Shown one piece after another: positions 33,105 through 43,680 of a stretch of DNA of 64,000 nt. The stretch's first letter is position 1; each line of letters opens with the position of its first letter. The translations under genes were made by a program, and so were the position numbers. The notes under the pieces are model-generated. The model had not been told where the DNA came from. It made no database searches and saw only the letters and a program-made list of their open reading frames with translations. Source of the stretch: Semisulcospira habei (lineage: Eukaryota > Mollusca > Gastropoda > Semisulcospiridae); NCBI GenBank assembly GCA_036245525.1, contig BTPG01000008.1, forward strand, positions 31,079,180 through 31,143,179, in the 5' to 3' direction.

Positions 33105-33873
33105 AAGAAGTACCCAACGGAGAAAGAAACACGCTTAGAAAAGAGGGTACAACACAATTTATTAATTACTTACGCCTGTCACCCCTACCCGGGTATAGGC
33201 CGTCGACGAGAGACCTCCAGCAACTCCTGTCCTGTGCTTCTCCTTCGATTCTACTCCAGGTGGTTCCCAGTCTCTTGATGTCTGCTTGGAGGTCTCGACG
33301 CCAGGAGTTTCTCGGCCTACCTCTTTTCCTCTTTCCCTGGGGGTTCCATGACAATGCCTGCCTAGTGATACTGGAAGCTGGCTTTCTCAGACTGTGACCG
33401 ATCCATCCCCATCTTCTTCGCCCAATTTCATTCTCTGCTACAATTTATTAATATTTCGGGTAAATACCCTTTGTCAAAATAGACAAACAAACAAACAGAG
33501 AGATTAGCCGCTACTTATCTTCATTCGCAGAAAGAATGTGGCAACTGATTATGTATACTATGTATACATGTATTATTATGTGTACTAGTGAGTTTAGGTT
33601 GTTTGTGTGTATGTATGCGAAAGGGTATGGGGGGGGGGGAGGGAGGGGGGAAGGGTGTTATGGATGACGTGAACATGTAACATGAGTTACCACATTCTTT
33701 CTGCGAATGAAGATAAGTAGCGGCTAATCTCTCTGTTTGTTTGTCTATTTTGACAAAGAGTATTTACCCGAAATATTAATAAATTGTGTTGTACACGTCT
33801 TTTCTAAGCGTGTTTCTTTCTCCGTTGGGTACTTCTTTGCATTTTACACGCTTGGCTGTCACCTTTTTGGTCT
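33105..33873. mobile_element. Foldback element with ~155 bp arms
   Basis: Left arm: AAGTACCCAACGGAGAAAGA ... (interrupted 33167-33439) ... CTACTTATCTTCATTCGCAG to about 33545. Right arm: the inverse, from about 33690 to 33837, and continuing to CACCTTTTTGG at about 33873. The arms are almost identical. The loop (about 33546-33688) carries a second copy of the neighbouring 32925-33018 sequence. Confidence 0.8.
33167..33439 (-). mobile_element. RTE-like LINE 3' fragment with 13 bp target duplication
   Basis: On the minus strand the encoded segment reads SWNPQGKRKRGRPRNSWRRD, then KRLGTTWSRIEGEAQDR and WRSLVDGLYP. This is the typical C-terminus of RTE-type LINE proteins, preceded by a WIGH-LRKPASSITRQAL-like part. 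It is flanked by direct copies of ACAATTTATTAAT (33154-33166 and 33440-33452). It was therefore inserted into the left arm of the foldback, and the target duplication is still perfect. Confidence 0.8.
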
Positions 33874-34182
33874 GGAATTTTTTTTATATTGTATTGTATT
33901 GTATTGTAATTGCACCTGGCGACCGAACCTTTTAGTAACGTCATAACAAGGACCAGAAAAGAGGGCCCCAATTTGTGCTCACGAACCAGATAGCGAGGTA
34001 GGTGAGGCTATAAAGCGCTGGTAGAATAGATTTTCGACAAATTTGTGTTCAAGAATGCTTAGTATCTGGACAGCCCCAGGAGAGCGTGAGTGAGGTGGGA
34101 TGGGTTGTGCGTGCGGAAAGACGCTGATTGGAGCAGGATGATTAGGGGAGGGGGCAAGGTGAAAAACGGCGGTTTGTGTTCA
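33874..34182. other. No gene; (ATTGT)n tail-like run
   Basis: TATTGTATTGTATTGTATTG at 33887-33908. The segment 33990-34050 is distantly similar to 11640-11700 (GGTGAGGCTA, GCGCTGG). Confidence 0.45.
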
Positions 34183-34365
34183 TTAACCCTTTTCATCCTG
34201 ATACACCCATTGCTTGAAAACAATTTGACTGATATTTCAAGGGTGGTGCCAGAATAGATTGGCGCTCGAGGCGCCAAGCTATTCTGGCACCACCCTTCAA
34301 CTATAAAACTGTTGATCGATCTCCAGATCTGTAATGTTGTCTTCATAGCAGAATAAGTACATTAA
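34183..34365. mobile_element. PalA palindromic element
   Basis: TTAACCCTTTTCATCCTGAT at the left; core about 34237-34305 (TTTCAAGGGTGGTGCCAGAA, centre GGCGCTCGAGGCGCC). Right end GCAGAATAAGTACATTAA. Confidence 0.75.
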
Positions 34366-34394
34366 AAATAATTTGCCTTAGGCTATATTGGGTT

Positions 34395-34408
34395 AAACTC
34401 CTTGACTG

Positions 34409-34462
<54 letters not shown>

Positions 34463-34640
34463 CACACGCAATAGTCCAACTGCAATAGACGTGGTTCCTC
34501 GTGAGCCGGGTCCGCACTTTGTTAAATCCGTGTTCCTGAGACGGTTGGGACTGTTTAGCTTTGAATCAACGAAGATGGCAGAAACAAACCCTGCGTCCAC
34601 TAAGAAAAACTGAACATCACCCACTAGACAGAGGTACAGA
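34395..34640. mobile_element. PalB remnant with long poly-A
   Basis: TTAAACTCCTTGACTGCT, then about 50 A (34411-34460), then CCAACTGCAATAGACGTGG and GTTGGGACTGTTTAGCTTTG with AACGAAGATGGCAGAAAC. The hairpin is mostly lost. Confidence 0.5.
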
Positions 34641-35226
34641 TCCTCCCGATTGTTATTGTGTTGCAATAAAAATGTGGCATCCCCCCCCCCCCAACCCTCC
34701 TCTCGAAAAAAAAAACTTATTCTTTTTGTTTTTGAAATTTCAATGAAATTGTCGCTTTCCACAAAACTAGACTTACTGTCTTTTAGCGCAGTTTATCTTC
34801 AATCTTCGAAATTTCCAAGAAAAGGAGTTGCCTTCTAAAGACTATGTCTGCATAACGGCTGAGCACACTGACCGACGAAGCTACTCGGGCACCACCCATG
34901 AACTATCATAGTCGAACCATTTCCTGCGTCGTGTCAGGGCTTAATAGGTTAGAGACGCAGATGATTTCTTTTTAAATTCCTGACGCCCTCCCGACACCAC
35001 GACCAGTCCAAGAATATTCCTTCATGTACGTGTCCTGCACTACAAGCAGTTTTCACACTTACACGTGTTTCTGTCTCACGTTTCTAGTCCACTGCTTGGT
35101 TCGTCATAAGTATGACGTATTAATTTATATGCAAGCGTCACCGTGACCTCATAACCTCATTACCTTATTTAGCCATGACACGTACTCCACAACAGAAGAT
35201 GTATGGATTGACATGAAACGGTTTAA

Positions 35227-35318
35227 TTAACCCTTTGGGTGTCGGTAGCGGTTTTAGTCACGATGATTCCTGAATGAATCATCGCGACTAAATCCGCTAA
35301 AGACAACCAAAGGGTTAA
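35227..35318. mobile_element. PalC palindromic element
   Basis: TTAA 35227-35230 with CCCTTTGGGTGTCGGTAGCG; right end AACCAAAGGG then TTAA 35315-35318. The whole 92 bp is one stem around GATTCCTGAATGAATC. The right TTAA is shared with a PalA fragment starting there. Confidence 0.85.
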
Positions 35319-35402
35319 TTCAGGGGCGATACCAGAACAGCTTGGTTCCTGGCGCCAAGCTGTTCTGGCACCACCCTTGAACTATAATTTTTCGATCTAA
35401 TC
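35315..35402. mobile_element. PalA fragment abutting PalC
   Basis: TTAATTCAGGGGCGATACCA, centre CTTGGTTCCTGGCGCCAAG, right arm TGGCACCACCCTTGAACTAT ending near GATCTAAT. The outer left part is missing. Confidence 0.65.
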
Positions 35403-35489
35403 ATGTTACACTTGTATGCCACCATGACCTCATAACCCAATTAACCCATATTCCGCAAGAGAAGATGTACTGATCGTGACAATGTATTT

Positions 35490-35651
35490 CTAAGGCGGTC
35501 CCATAATGCTGTATGCCTGCAGGCGCCAAGCTATTAATAATAATAATGACAATAAAGAACATTTATATAGCGCTAAATCCCCAGAAGCAGTGAAATGTAA
35601 GCGCGTTACACAAAAAAACACGTTGTACTACTCTATACATGCACGCGCGCG

Positions 35652-35740
<89 letters not shown>

Positions 35741-35880
35741 ATACATACAAACCGAAGCCTGAAAACCATCTCCAAGTTAAGGGCATGATGTGCCACCACG
35801 ATGGTGGAACCACTATTCTGGAACACCCTTGAACAATCATGGTCGATCTAATTACGCCAGACTTGTATGCCAGTTTAGCC
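35490..35880. mobile_element. PalA remnant split by an ATA-repeat element and CA tract
   Basis: Left GCGGTCCCATAATGC with GCAGGCGCCAAGCTATT (35494-35534). After the insertion it resumes CTATTCTGGAACACCCTTGA (35813) through ATCATGGTCGATCTAATTAC. CTATT is present on both sides, consistent with a short target duplication. The insert includes (AAT)n, GAACATTTATATAGCGCTAA and (CA)n. Confidence 0.65.
35535..35810. mobile_element. ATA-headed dispersed repeat with CA microsatellite
   Basis: AATAATAATAATGACAATAA then ACATTTATATAGCGCTAAAT, the same head as the repeats at 56986 and 62440. (CA)n covers 35660-35733. Confidence 0.6.
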
Positions 35881-36049
35881 AAAACCTCAAAAACTATTTC
35901 GCCATGACACGTACTTCACAACAGAAGATGGACTGACCAAAGTACTAACGCAAGATGCAAGAACATGATATTTTAATTTAAGGGCGGTCCCAGAAACGCG
36001 CTATTATGGAACCACCCTTAAACAATCATTGTCGATCTATATCCTAAAG

Positions 36050-36860
36050 TGTTATGAGGTCTTCAGCAGGCAACTTTTAGTAAGGAAAATGTCCACCTCC
36101 CCAAGGCGTAATATCTCATAGTCACGAAGGCCGTCAGTAAGCTGATTGTCATTGGTCACCATGCAGCCGGTACAGAGATGTCCAATGTCTTATGAACTAT
36201 CAGATTCTTGCCACGGATCGTGTTGTAGCTGGAGTTTCATACTCCAATGGTCAATTTGTGGAATGGTGACACTATTTTTTTAACGTGTTCTTTATTCGTA
36301 TAAAAAAAAATTATTCCAGTTGTAAATTTATCCATGTATGTGGATGTTACCTTGTTGTGGCATATCCTGCAATTTGCGGAGCCCACCAGACGCACGACAC
36401 GTTTGTATTTTGACATTCAGTTTTGTCATGAATTTTCCTGTATAATCTCTGTTATGCCGTCGACTTTTTGTGTGTATGTGTGTGCGTTTTGTGGGGGGGG
36501 GGGGGGGGTAGGTGGGATTGGAGGTATGGGAGCATTGGTGGGGGTGCGGGGTGGGTAGGGGTTAAAAAAAGGTTGGGGAGGTGGGGGGGGGGGGTAGGGT
36601 GTTGGCGGTTCCATGAAGAGGAATGTGTGTTGCAAGATCTTTACAGGCCCCAGATCTGTTCAGGGAACCACCACGTCAGACACTTTGTTTTGTTAAAAAA
36701 TATCTTAAGTTTATACAGTATAATTGTGCTTATACATCTATCACATACAGGCCTACGATCGTACGCTGGCAGAGAGACACACATTTGCACGATAAGTGTG
36801 CGCAGACTCTGCTCGCTTGTAACAGTGACAAGGACCCCAGTATTCGGCACTTATTGTAAG
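36050..36860. other. No recognisable gene
   Basis: G-rich stretch 36490-36600 with long poly-G runs. A decayed PalA hairpin trace lies just before, at 35975-36045. No coding signal. Confidence 0.45.
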
Positions 36861-36960
36861 CAAACTGTCTTCGGTCCGACATCGGCTGTCGTTGGCCCGC
36901 GCACGGCCGTGCGCGGGCCAACGACAGCCGATGTCGGACCGAGGACCCTTTGCCTACTGG
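36861..36960. mobile_element. PalD GC-rich hairpin, best copy
   Basis: GCAAACTGTCTTCGGTCCGA outer; ACATCGGCTGTCGTTGGCCC inner arm; centre GCGCACGGCCGTGCGC. The inverse is essentially perfect over about 40 bp, ending GGACCGAGGACCCTTTGCC. Unlike PalA-C it is not flanked by TTAA. Confidence 0.8.
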
Positions 36961-37786
36961 CTCCATCCATCCAACTTTATGTTTTAGGGCTTTCTGTTAC
37001 ACAAATATAAGTGCGCTAAAAGTAAAACTGTCCCCGCGTGATGTCTTTAATTACCGTGCTATTTCTGTCTTCTCGTGGCATATATATTTTTCTGACGTCT
37101 TTTCAAGCCCAGACACGTGTCACCGGGAGATGGATTGACCATGACAGTTCATGGGTAGTACTTACCTCTTTTGGCGCCGTTCAGTACTCTTTTAGCGAAA
37201 AAAACGTCGGATGCATCTTTCGACATTTTAACGAGAAATATTTTAATTTATATTTACATATCCTGTTTTAAGACCACCCCCGTAGTTTAGTTTACCAGAC
37301 GCTTACCCTTCCTGCCTTGCGATGGCCTGAGTTGCCTGCTCGGCGTTAAACCCAAATATCTAATTAAATAGCTAACTAGCATCTTTCGCAGCATGTATGT
37401 TGAGCATTCAAGATACGAAAAGTTGGAGTCCGCTTGGTTTTGTTGGTGGTGATTTATTGCTTGTTTGATTGGTTGGCGTTTATTTTTAATTGATTAATTA
37501 ATTAATTATTTTTATGCTGTTTGTTAAAGACAACGCTGGCACACATTAATTTGATCCGGCCGTCCCAAAGTTATGCACAATATTCCAACTTGTGGATGGG
37601 TTTTTGCTGGCGATTATATTCCTCATTCTCACCACCTGTAGAAGTATTTGTGTGTTCATTTACCTGCGTTTTCCATCTTATGTTCCTTGTTTCAGTGAGA
37701 TTTGTTGAAACAGTAGGAATGACACATAATCTGTGTGTGACAGTGAGATGGCTTTACTTCCTCTTAGCTCGCATACCGTAACTCTA
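36961..37786. other. No gene; repeat fragments
   Basis: A decayed PalA hairpin at 37125-37200 and an inverted mollusc-type fragment at 37322-37375 (CGGCGTTAAACCCAAATATC). No coding signal. Confidence 0.45.
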
Positions 37787-38230
37787 TATATAAAAGAGCT
37801 GTCAAAATGATAGATACGCGACCCATTCCTACCACAGACAAAATTAAACATCTAAACATTCTCGGCCTGCGTCAACAACTTAATTTCAACAAAGGCATCC
37901 TCATGCACAAGATATTAAATAACATGACACCGCAGTATCTAACCACCAAATTTATACCATAGCAAGAACACGAACGGACCTCAAGGAACAATACGTTACC
38001 CCTACCTCTGCCTAGAATTGACCCCTTTAAAACTAGTTTATCATTTTTTGGACCGTTTGTATGGAACACTATTCCTGCACATTTGAAGACTATAGCCTCG
38101 CTTGGAATCTTTAAAACGAAACTTTTCGATTACCTGATAAGCCAAACATATCACTGGGCGTTTATTTAAACAAACCCTGATGGTTAATACTTTCATGTAA
38201 TACATGCATTTATATATAGGCCTAGTGTTT

Positions 38231-38356
<126 letters not shown>

Positions 38357-38478
38357 TATAAGATGAATGTTGAGTGTTACTATTATTTTGTGTATATAAT
38401 TTTTTTAATTGTATTATTATTTTGTTTTGTTTTTTTAAACATTATTGTTGCATGAAATAATGTGTGTAAATATAATTC

Positions 38479-38562
<84 letters not shown>
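38479..38562. repeat. (ATT)n microsatellite
   Basis: About 28 uninterrupted ATT units. Confidence 0.95.
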
Positions 38563-38656
38563 TAACCTATTTTATGTTGTAGATGTTAGCAACTGCAAGT
38601 TTGTAAAATGACGATTTGTTTCTGTCAAAACTTTTTACCGTTGATAAAAATAAAGT

Positions 38657-38687
<31 letters not shown>

Positions 38688-38774
38688 ACAAGGCGTGACC
38701 GCTGGGCAGTAAAACTCACTTTTAATTACACTCAAACCCGATGGTGTCCTCTAAGGAACAGAGCTTCATGTGCA

Positions 38775-38858
38775 TGATCCTTATCAGCACGAGGAACACA
38801 TTCTCATAAGCCCCTGCTGAAGCAGGGGCTTATGAGAATGCGTTCTTCGAGCAAGTGG
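38775..38858. mobile_element. PalB-like hairpin, diverged core
   Basis: GCACGAGGAACACATTCTCA, centre AAGCCCCTGCTGAAGCAGGGGCTT, and the inverse ending TGCGTTCTTCGAGC. Perfect over about 30 bp per arm. Confidence 0.65.
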
Positions 38859-38865
38859 GTCTATA

Positions 38866-38946
38866 TTTAAGTAAAGCGAGATGTTCATTGTAATTTCAAT
38901 GCAAATCTCGCTTTTCACCAGAATGGACTTATTGGCTTTTGCTGGT
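38866..38946. mobile_element. PalE hairpin
   Basis: AAAGCGAGATGTTCATTGTA with inverse CAATGCAAATCTCGCTTTTC, then AATGGACTTATTGGCTTTTG. Other PalE copies lie at 42036, 46265, 47366 and 61632. Confidence 0.65.
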
Positions 38947-39319
38947 TTTGGCATATAGCTTCCTGCCCCTCCCCCCCCCCCCCATTCCCCCCACCCACCC
39001 ACCCCCCCACCCCTCACCCCCCGCCCCCAGTTTTTTTTGCACCAGCTTGTAAACAGGTTGAAAATGTGGAACTTTTACCCAAAAAAAGTGTTGCCCTTTT
39101 TCTCCTATGATTTGAAGCGGCCGTCGGGTCTGTGGAGTACTGTAAAACGGTGTTCAGAAAGCACTCACGGATAGCGATTTTCTACTGAATTAGAGAAAGA
39201 AAATTGCTTTATTTCCACACCAACACGCAATCAGATTTCTGCAGCTTATTGGGAATTAGTGTAGTCCGTAGATAGACCACATCTCTTCGTAATCAGACGA
39301 AGAAAGTATGGAACTAGTT
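38947..39319. other. No gene; C-rich run
   Basis: C-rich 38965-39030; otherwise unrecognised. Confidence 0.45.
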
Positions 39320-39411
39320 TTAACCCTTTGTGTGTCAGTAGCGGTTTTTGTCGCTATGATCCCTACAGGAATCATCGCGACAAAAACCGCTACTGACACA
39401 CAAAGGGTTAG
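39320..39411. mobile_element. PalC palindromic element
   Basis: TTAA 39320-39323 with CCCTTTGTGTGTCAGTAGCG; right end CTGACACACAAAGGG-TTAG. About 42 bp arms, two mismatches. Centre ATCCCTACAGGAAT. Confidence 0.85.
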
Positions 39412-39489
39412 CAGTTGTCGGCCTTTATATCGAATTGCACATACGTGTGCTCAAGGGTTGCTCCAGATTAAACTTGGGACCTAGGCAGA

Positions 39490-39790
39490 ATTCAATCCAA
39501 AAAGGTGACTGCCAAGCGTGTACACATGAAAAGAAATTCTCAACAAGAAAGAAACATCCTTAGAACGGACAAGCACAACACAATGTATTAATTTCGGAAT
39601 AAAACTCATCTTCAAACGGCATATATACACTACACGTACATGGATTAAATGTACTTATCTTTTCGTGGCATGGACATGATAAGTACATTAGTCCATTTAT
39701 GTTTTTGTTACAACAGGAAATTTAGGACATGTATTGTACTTGTCATTTCTAAGCCTCTTTCTTTCTTTGTTGGGATATTTTGTCGTGAGT
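39490..39790. mobile_element. Foldback element, diverged copy
   Basis: Left AAAAAGGTGACTGCCAAGCG and AACAAGAAAGAAACATCCTT; right GCCTCTTTCTTTCTTTGTTG. An inner stem ATGGATTAAATGTACTTATC / GATAAGTACATTAGTCCAT. Same outer arm order as 33105-33873. Confidence 0.55.
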
Positions 39791-40077
39791 TGCCGATAGT
39801 CGCCTGATGGGCATTTGACCCTAATAAATTATTGACTAACCGGTCTGCCAGGTATTTTGCGACTGGTTGGGCGTACATTGTTTTAAGGAACATCAACAAA
39901 GGCTGAGAAAGGCCGTGCCGACGCCGTGTGGGAAAAATAAAACCCGACCAAAACAAAACATGCCTATGGATGTATGTCGCGGCCGGTCTAAAAAGCAAAA
40001 TAAACCCAAAACATACTTGAGACGTTGACCCTGCGTGCTAACTTATCGACATCCAGGATTTTGAAAAATGCCAACAA

Positions 40078-40272
40078 TTAACCCCTTTCTTGTTACTGGT
40101 TGCAGATCGCGTTTCTGAAATCTTTGTTAACTCAACGCCCAAGAACCTCACCCGTCCAAGGAGCACACAGTTTCCAGCAAGAGGCATAGAACCCCAAGAG
40201 CCGCCGCAACTGTGGGGGCTCATGGGGTTCTATGCCTCTTACAGCTTTCACTTTTTCTCAACAGTGAAACAA
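40078..40272. mobile_element. PalB palindromic element
   Basis: TTAACCCCTTTCTTGTTACT at the left; core about 40174-40241 (CCAGCAAGAGGCATAGAACC ... GGTTCTATGCCTCTTAC). Right end CTCAACAGTGAAAC is decayed. Confidence 0.7.
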
Positions 40273-40464
40273 ATCTGGCACAACCCTTGAGCTGTACAAT
40301 GAAGCAAATATGTAGGTCTAGTTTGGCCCCGCACATGAAGCAGTTTTCAGGGTGCTGCGTTGGAAATGCAAGATTGTGCTCCAATGTTCGTGACTGTCTG
40401 GTGATCACTGTTTGACACGCTCTGTAAACCGCCCTGTGGACATCCTCCGTCCGGGGAATGTTGA

Positions 40465-40545
40465 CGCCAGCCTGGTTGTCTCCCTCGATTCGCTACCGCT
40501 TATCAGCGGTAGCGAATCGAAGGAGACAAACCAGTGGGCTGGCAG
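40465..40545. repeat. Hairpin with perfect inner stem
   Basis: CCTGGTTGTCTCCCTCGATT with CGCTACCGCTTATCAGCGGTAGCG centre and inverse AATCGAAGGAGACAAACCAG. A shorter relative lies at about 41408-41449 (GGTTGTCTCCCTTGATC). Confidence 0.65.
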
Positions 40546-40670
40546 GAAGGATTGATCTTTGTAGTCCTGGAGAAAATTCTCGTATATCCTCAGGAGTCCT
40601 TGCAGTGAGTTCCGTCGAGGCTCGCTTGGGTACGTTCCTGTTACATGCGGGTGGGATTTTGGTGAAGACC

Positions 40671-40884
40671 GTAACCCTTTTAGCGCCAACACCCTACAGC
40701 AGGAGATTGATTGACCATGATAATTCAAGGGTAGTGCCAGATTAGCTTGGTGCTTTCAGGCGCCAAGCTAATCTGGCACTACCCTTGAATGATCATGGTA
40801 AATCCACCTCCTGCAAGTGGTACGGAGTCGTCAAGTAACACTTCCAAAATTCGGGAAATGCGCCCGTGACCTTAAAAAGGTTAA
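40671..40884. mobile_element. PalA palindromic element
   Basis: GTAACCCTTTTAGCGCCAAC at the left; core about 40706-40805, nearly perfect. Right end CTTAAAAAGG-TTAA (40881-40884). Confidence 0.8.
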
Positions 40885-40904
40885 AGACGCAGCCGTGGGT
40901 CTGA

Positions 40905-41205
40905 GGCACTGTTGGCGAAAGGTATTTGACGTCAACCTGTGCGCGAGCCAACGGCGGGGACGTAGGCCTGATTACCTTTCGCGTACCGGGTAGTCTGGTG
41001 ACACAGTATCCCTGTCTTCACCCCACCGGGACTGTTACCTTGCGTACCCAATCCGTCCGATAATGAGTCCCACCCACCTACCCCACACGCATGCCTCAGT
41101 CTAATGATATGCATTGGTCTGGCATCTGCTAGCATCAGGCGTAGACTCTCATGAGCTTCTGCGGCTGGCAAGGACCAATGAGAATCTGTGCCTCTTGGGG
41201 ATGGA
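40905..41205. other. Decayed PalD and PalB hairpins
   Basis: PalD-like 40912-40990 (GGCGAAAGGTATTTGACGTC ... TACCTTTCGCGTA) and PalB-like 41128-41198 (GCATCAGGCGTAGACTCTCA ... TGAGAATCTGTGCCTCTTG). No gene. Confidence 0.5.
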
Positions 41206-41483
41206 GGGTGCAAAGCAGGAGAGTGCACCCATGAGTAAATCAAGAGGCCAAGTCATTTGTCATCCGATCAGCAGACATTGTGTTACCACAGCGCCACTGT
41301 AGGCAGATCGACTGTCGCGGTGTAGTTGAAATGTCTGTGGGTGGACGGGGTTATTTGCCTTTCTCGGCGTCACGCCATCACGCTCTTTTGGGTCATGTTA
41401 GGCTGCCACACTGGTTGTCTCCCTTGATCTGCTAGATGCAACCAGTGTGACTGCTTGACTGACGGATATTGAAATCTTAGTAA

Positions 41484-41914
41484 ATTGAGCCATTAGCTGT
41501 CAGTACTGTTTTTGTCGCGATGATTCCTGCAGGAATCATCGCGACAAAAACCTCTGCTTCCAGCCAAAGGTTTAACCCCTTGTGCGTGTGTAGCCACCGG
41601 TGTTGTTCACGAAAGCGTGAAACCTAACCCTTTGGCTGTCGGTAGCGCTTTTTGTGGAGGTAATTCCTGCTGGGATCGCCTGCGCAAAAAGCACCATCGA
41701 CAGCCAAAGGATTAGCCCATTCAGCCCCGACGCACTACAGCAGGAGATGGATCGACATGATAATTCAAGGGTAGTGCCAGATTAGCTTGGCGCCAAGCTA
41801 ATCTGACACTGCCCTTGAATTATCATGGTCGATCCATCTCATGCAACGGATGCATAGTCGTCAGATGACGCCTCCAAAACTTGGCAAATACGTGCGTGGG
41901 GTTGAATGAGTTAA
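41484..41914. mobile_element. Chain of PalC, short hairpin, PalC and PalA sharing boundaries
   Basis: PalC about 41484-41575 (GATTCCTGCAGGAATC centre) ends AAAGGTTTAA. A 55 bp unit follows (TTAACCCCTTGTGCGTGTGT, hairpin TTCACGAAAGCGTGAA, about 41572-41627). A second PalC (about 41624-41715) ends AAAGGATTAG. That TTAG starts a PalA copy ending TTAA at 41911-41914. Consecutive elements overlap by the TTAA-like tetranucleotide. Confidence 0.75.
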
Positions 41915-42035
41915 GCTAGCTCGCTGAAATCTCTGCACATGGGACCTTTTATCATCATGGGTTTCAAGGGCTTGTGCGAATAATACACCTTAGTCTAGAT
42001 CTTGCGTCTGCCCTAATCTGGCAGAAAGAAATCTG

Positions 42036-42120
42036 TTGTCCATTTTTTGTGAAAAGCGAGGTTTCCAATGTAAAACATTGAAAAGATCTCGTTTTACTAA
42101 AATGGACTTACTGTCTTTTG
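42036..42120. mobile_element. PalE hairpin
   Basis: GTCCATTTTTTGTGAAAAGC, inner AGGTTTCCAATGT and inverse CTCGTTTTACTAAAATGGAC, then TTACTGTCTTTTGCC. Duplicated at 47366 (+5330) and inverted at about 46265-46350. Confidence 0.7.
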
Positions 42121-42196
42121 CCATATTAAGGCGCCTTGCGTGCTTGGAATCGGTTTCACATAACCACAGGTTCTGACCCTCAGACGGAGTAAGGGT

Positions 42197-42388
42197 TTAA
42201 CCCATCAAGCCCATACGTGCTACGGCATGATGTGGATCGACCGTGATAGTTCAAAGGTGGTGCATAATAGCTTGGCGCCTATGGGTGCAAAGCTATTCTT
42301 CTCCACCCTTGAACTGTCACGGTCGATCCGTCTCCAGAACTGTGAGATACATCTCAGAGGATGTCATCGTCAGGATGTAGTGAGTTAA
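42197..42388. mobile_element. PalA palindromic element
   Basis: TTAACCCATCAAGCCCATAC at the left; core about 42234-42329 with several mismatches. Right end CAGGATGTAGTGAG-TTAA (42385-42388). Copies at 47527-47718 and inverted at 45997-46188. Confidence 0.8.
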
Positions 42389-42922
42389 ATTCTGTGATTG
42401 ATTAAGACAGAGCTGGGTTGCTAGTCAGTATCATAATTATGACACCAGGGGTCAAGGTATGGTATGCTGTCAGAGTTTCCTTTGGCAATACTATTTGTAC
42501 TTCAGTAATACTATACGTGCCCTCCCGCCTTCCGTGTGTGCAACCTCTACTTGGGTCACACCTCAACGAGTCCGTACTCGTCCATCAAGTGGCGCAGTGG
42601 AGATCTCGTTTCAAGCACATAAAAGTATCATTTCATTTTTCTCAGTGCGTAAAAAAGCTAATAAGAACTTTCGTCTTCTTCTTTTCTAAGCGCGTTTCTG
42701 TGTTTGTTTGTTCTCTGCTTTTCAGATCACGACATCGTATACATGTGTTAGCTGCGCTGATTTCTTGACCGGCATTCGTCACACTGACAGGATGCATGAG
42801 TGTTGTCAGCTACACTCTAAATAAAGATTTACTAATCTGGCGGCATTTGAAAGCAACGTTAGGCAGTCACCCTTTTAACATGCTCAGTGCAGCTGACCAA
42901 GACTGTGCTTCTGCATTCTTCG

Positions 42923-43135
42923 TTAACTCATTCCACACCAAGACCGAAATCCGCAAATTTTGAAGTTGCCCCCTGAAGACTGTATTACACTTCTGGAAAC
43001 AGATCGAGCGTGATAGTTCAAGGGTTGTGCCAGAATAGCTTGGCGCCTATGGGCGCCAAGCTATTCTGGCACAACTCTTGAACTATCACGCTCGATCTAT
43101 GTCTTGCCATGGCGTGTCGGAGTTGAATGAGTTAA
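42923..43135. mobile_element. PalA palindromic element, nearly perfect
   Basis: TTAACTCATTCCACACCAAG at the left and GAGTTGAATGAG-TTAA at the right. Core about 43003-43098: ATCGAGCGTGATAGTTCAAG and inverse, centre GGCGCCTATGGGCGCC. Copies at 48253-48465 and 51098-51310. Confidence 0.85.
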
Positions 43136-43179
43136 TTCAAGAAAAAAAAAAAGCTGTCCCAGGAACACGATTCAATCCC

Positions 43180-43260
43180 GCAACTGCGGGGGCTGATGAG
43201 GATCTATACCTCTTTCAGTTGGGTGGTGTTCAGCTTTTCTCGGCACTGAACAGTTTAAAG
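43180..43260. mobile_element. PalB right-arm fragment
   Basis: CGCAACTGCGGGGGCTGATG, AGGATCTATACCTCTTTCAG and TCTCGGCACTGAACAG-TTTAAA; the left arm is lost. Copies at +5330 and +8175. Confidence 0.6.
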
Positions 43261-43507
43261 AATTGGCTTTATATATCGCCTTGCAGCTCTGCATGCACCT
43301 AGTCTACATTGCCAAGTGTATTTAGTGCGAGCTTTTGTATGCTACATTGCACTCGTGTTCGCATGTTGTTTTGTTTTCAGTAGAAATTATCAGTTCAATG
43401 AAATCGCCGAACGGTATAATACGACATATTTATTTTGGAGCAAGCACACCGCGTGCTTTTAGCAGTATGTGTTTAATACTATATCTATTGCTATCGTTGA
43501 CTTCACG

Positions 43508-43680
43508 CGTGCGTAAACTTCTTCACTGCCGACAAAAAGTGAACTCGATCCAACTGCAATAGACATAGATCTACGCCTCTTGCAGAGACCAGTTTGTGTC
43601 CGTGTTTCTTGGTCGGTTGTGGCTTTTGGTCGCTGAATGAACACAGATATCAGAAACAAAATTAATGTTATTACGCGCCG
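43508..43680. mobile_element. PalB element without hairpin centre
   Basis: AACTTCTTCACTGCCGACAA, CCAACTGCAATAGACATAGATC joined directly to TACGCCTCTTGCAGAG, then GGTCGCTGAATGAACACAG. The palindrome has collapsed to its outer arms. Copies at +5330 and +8175. Confidence 0.6.
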
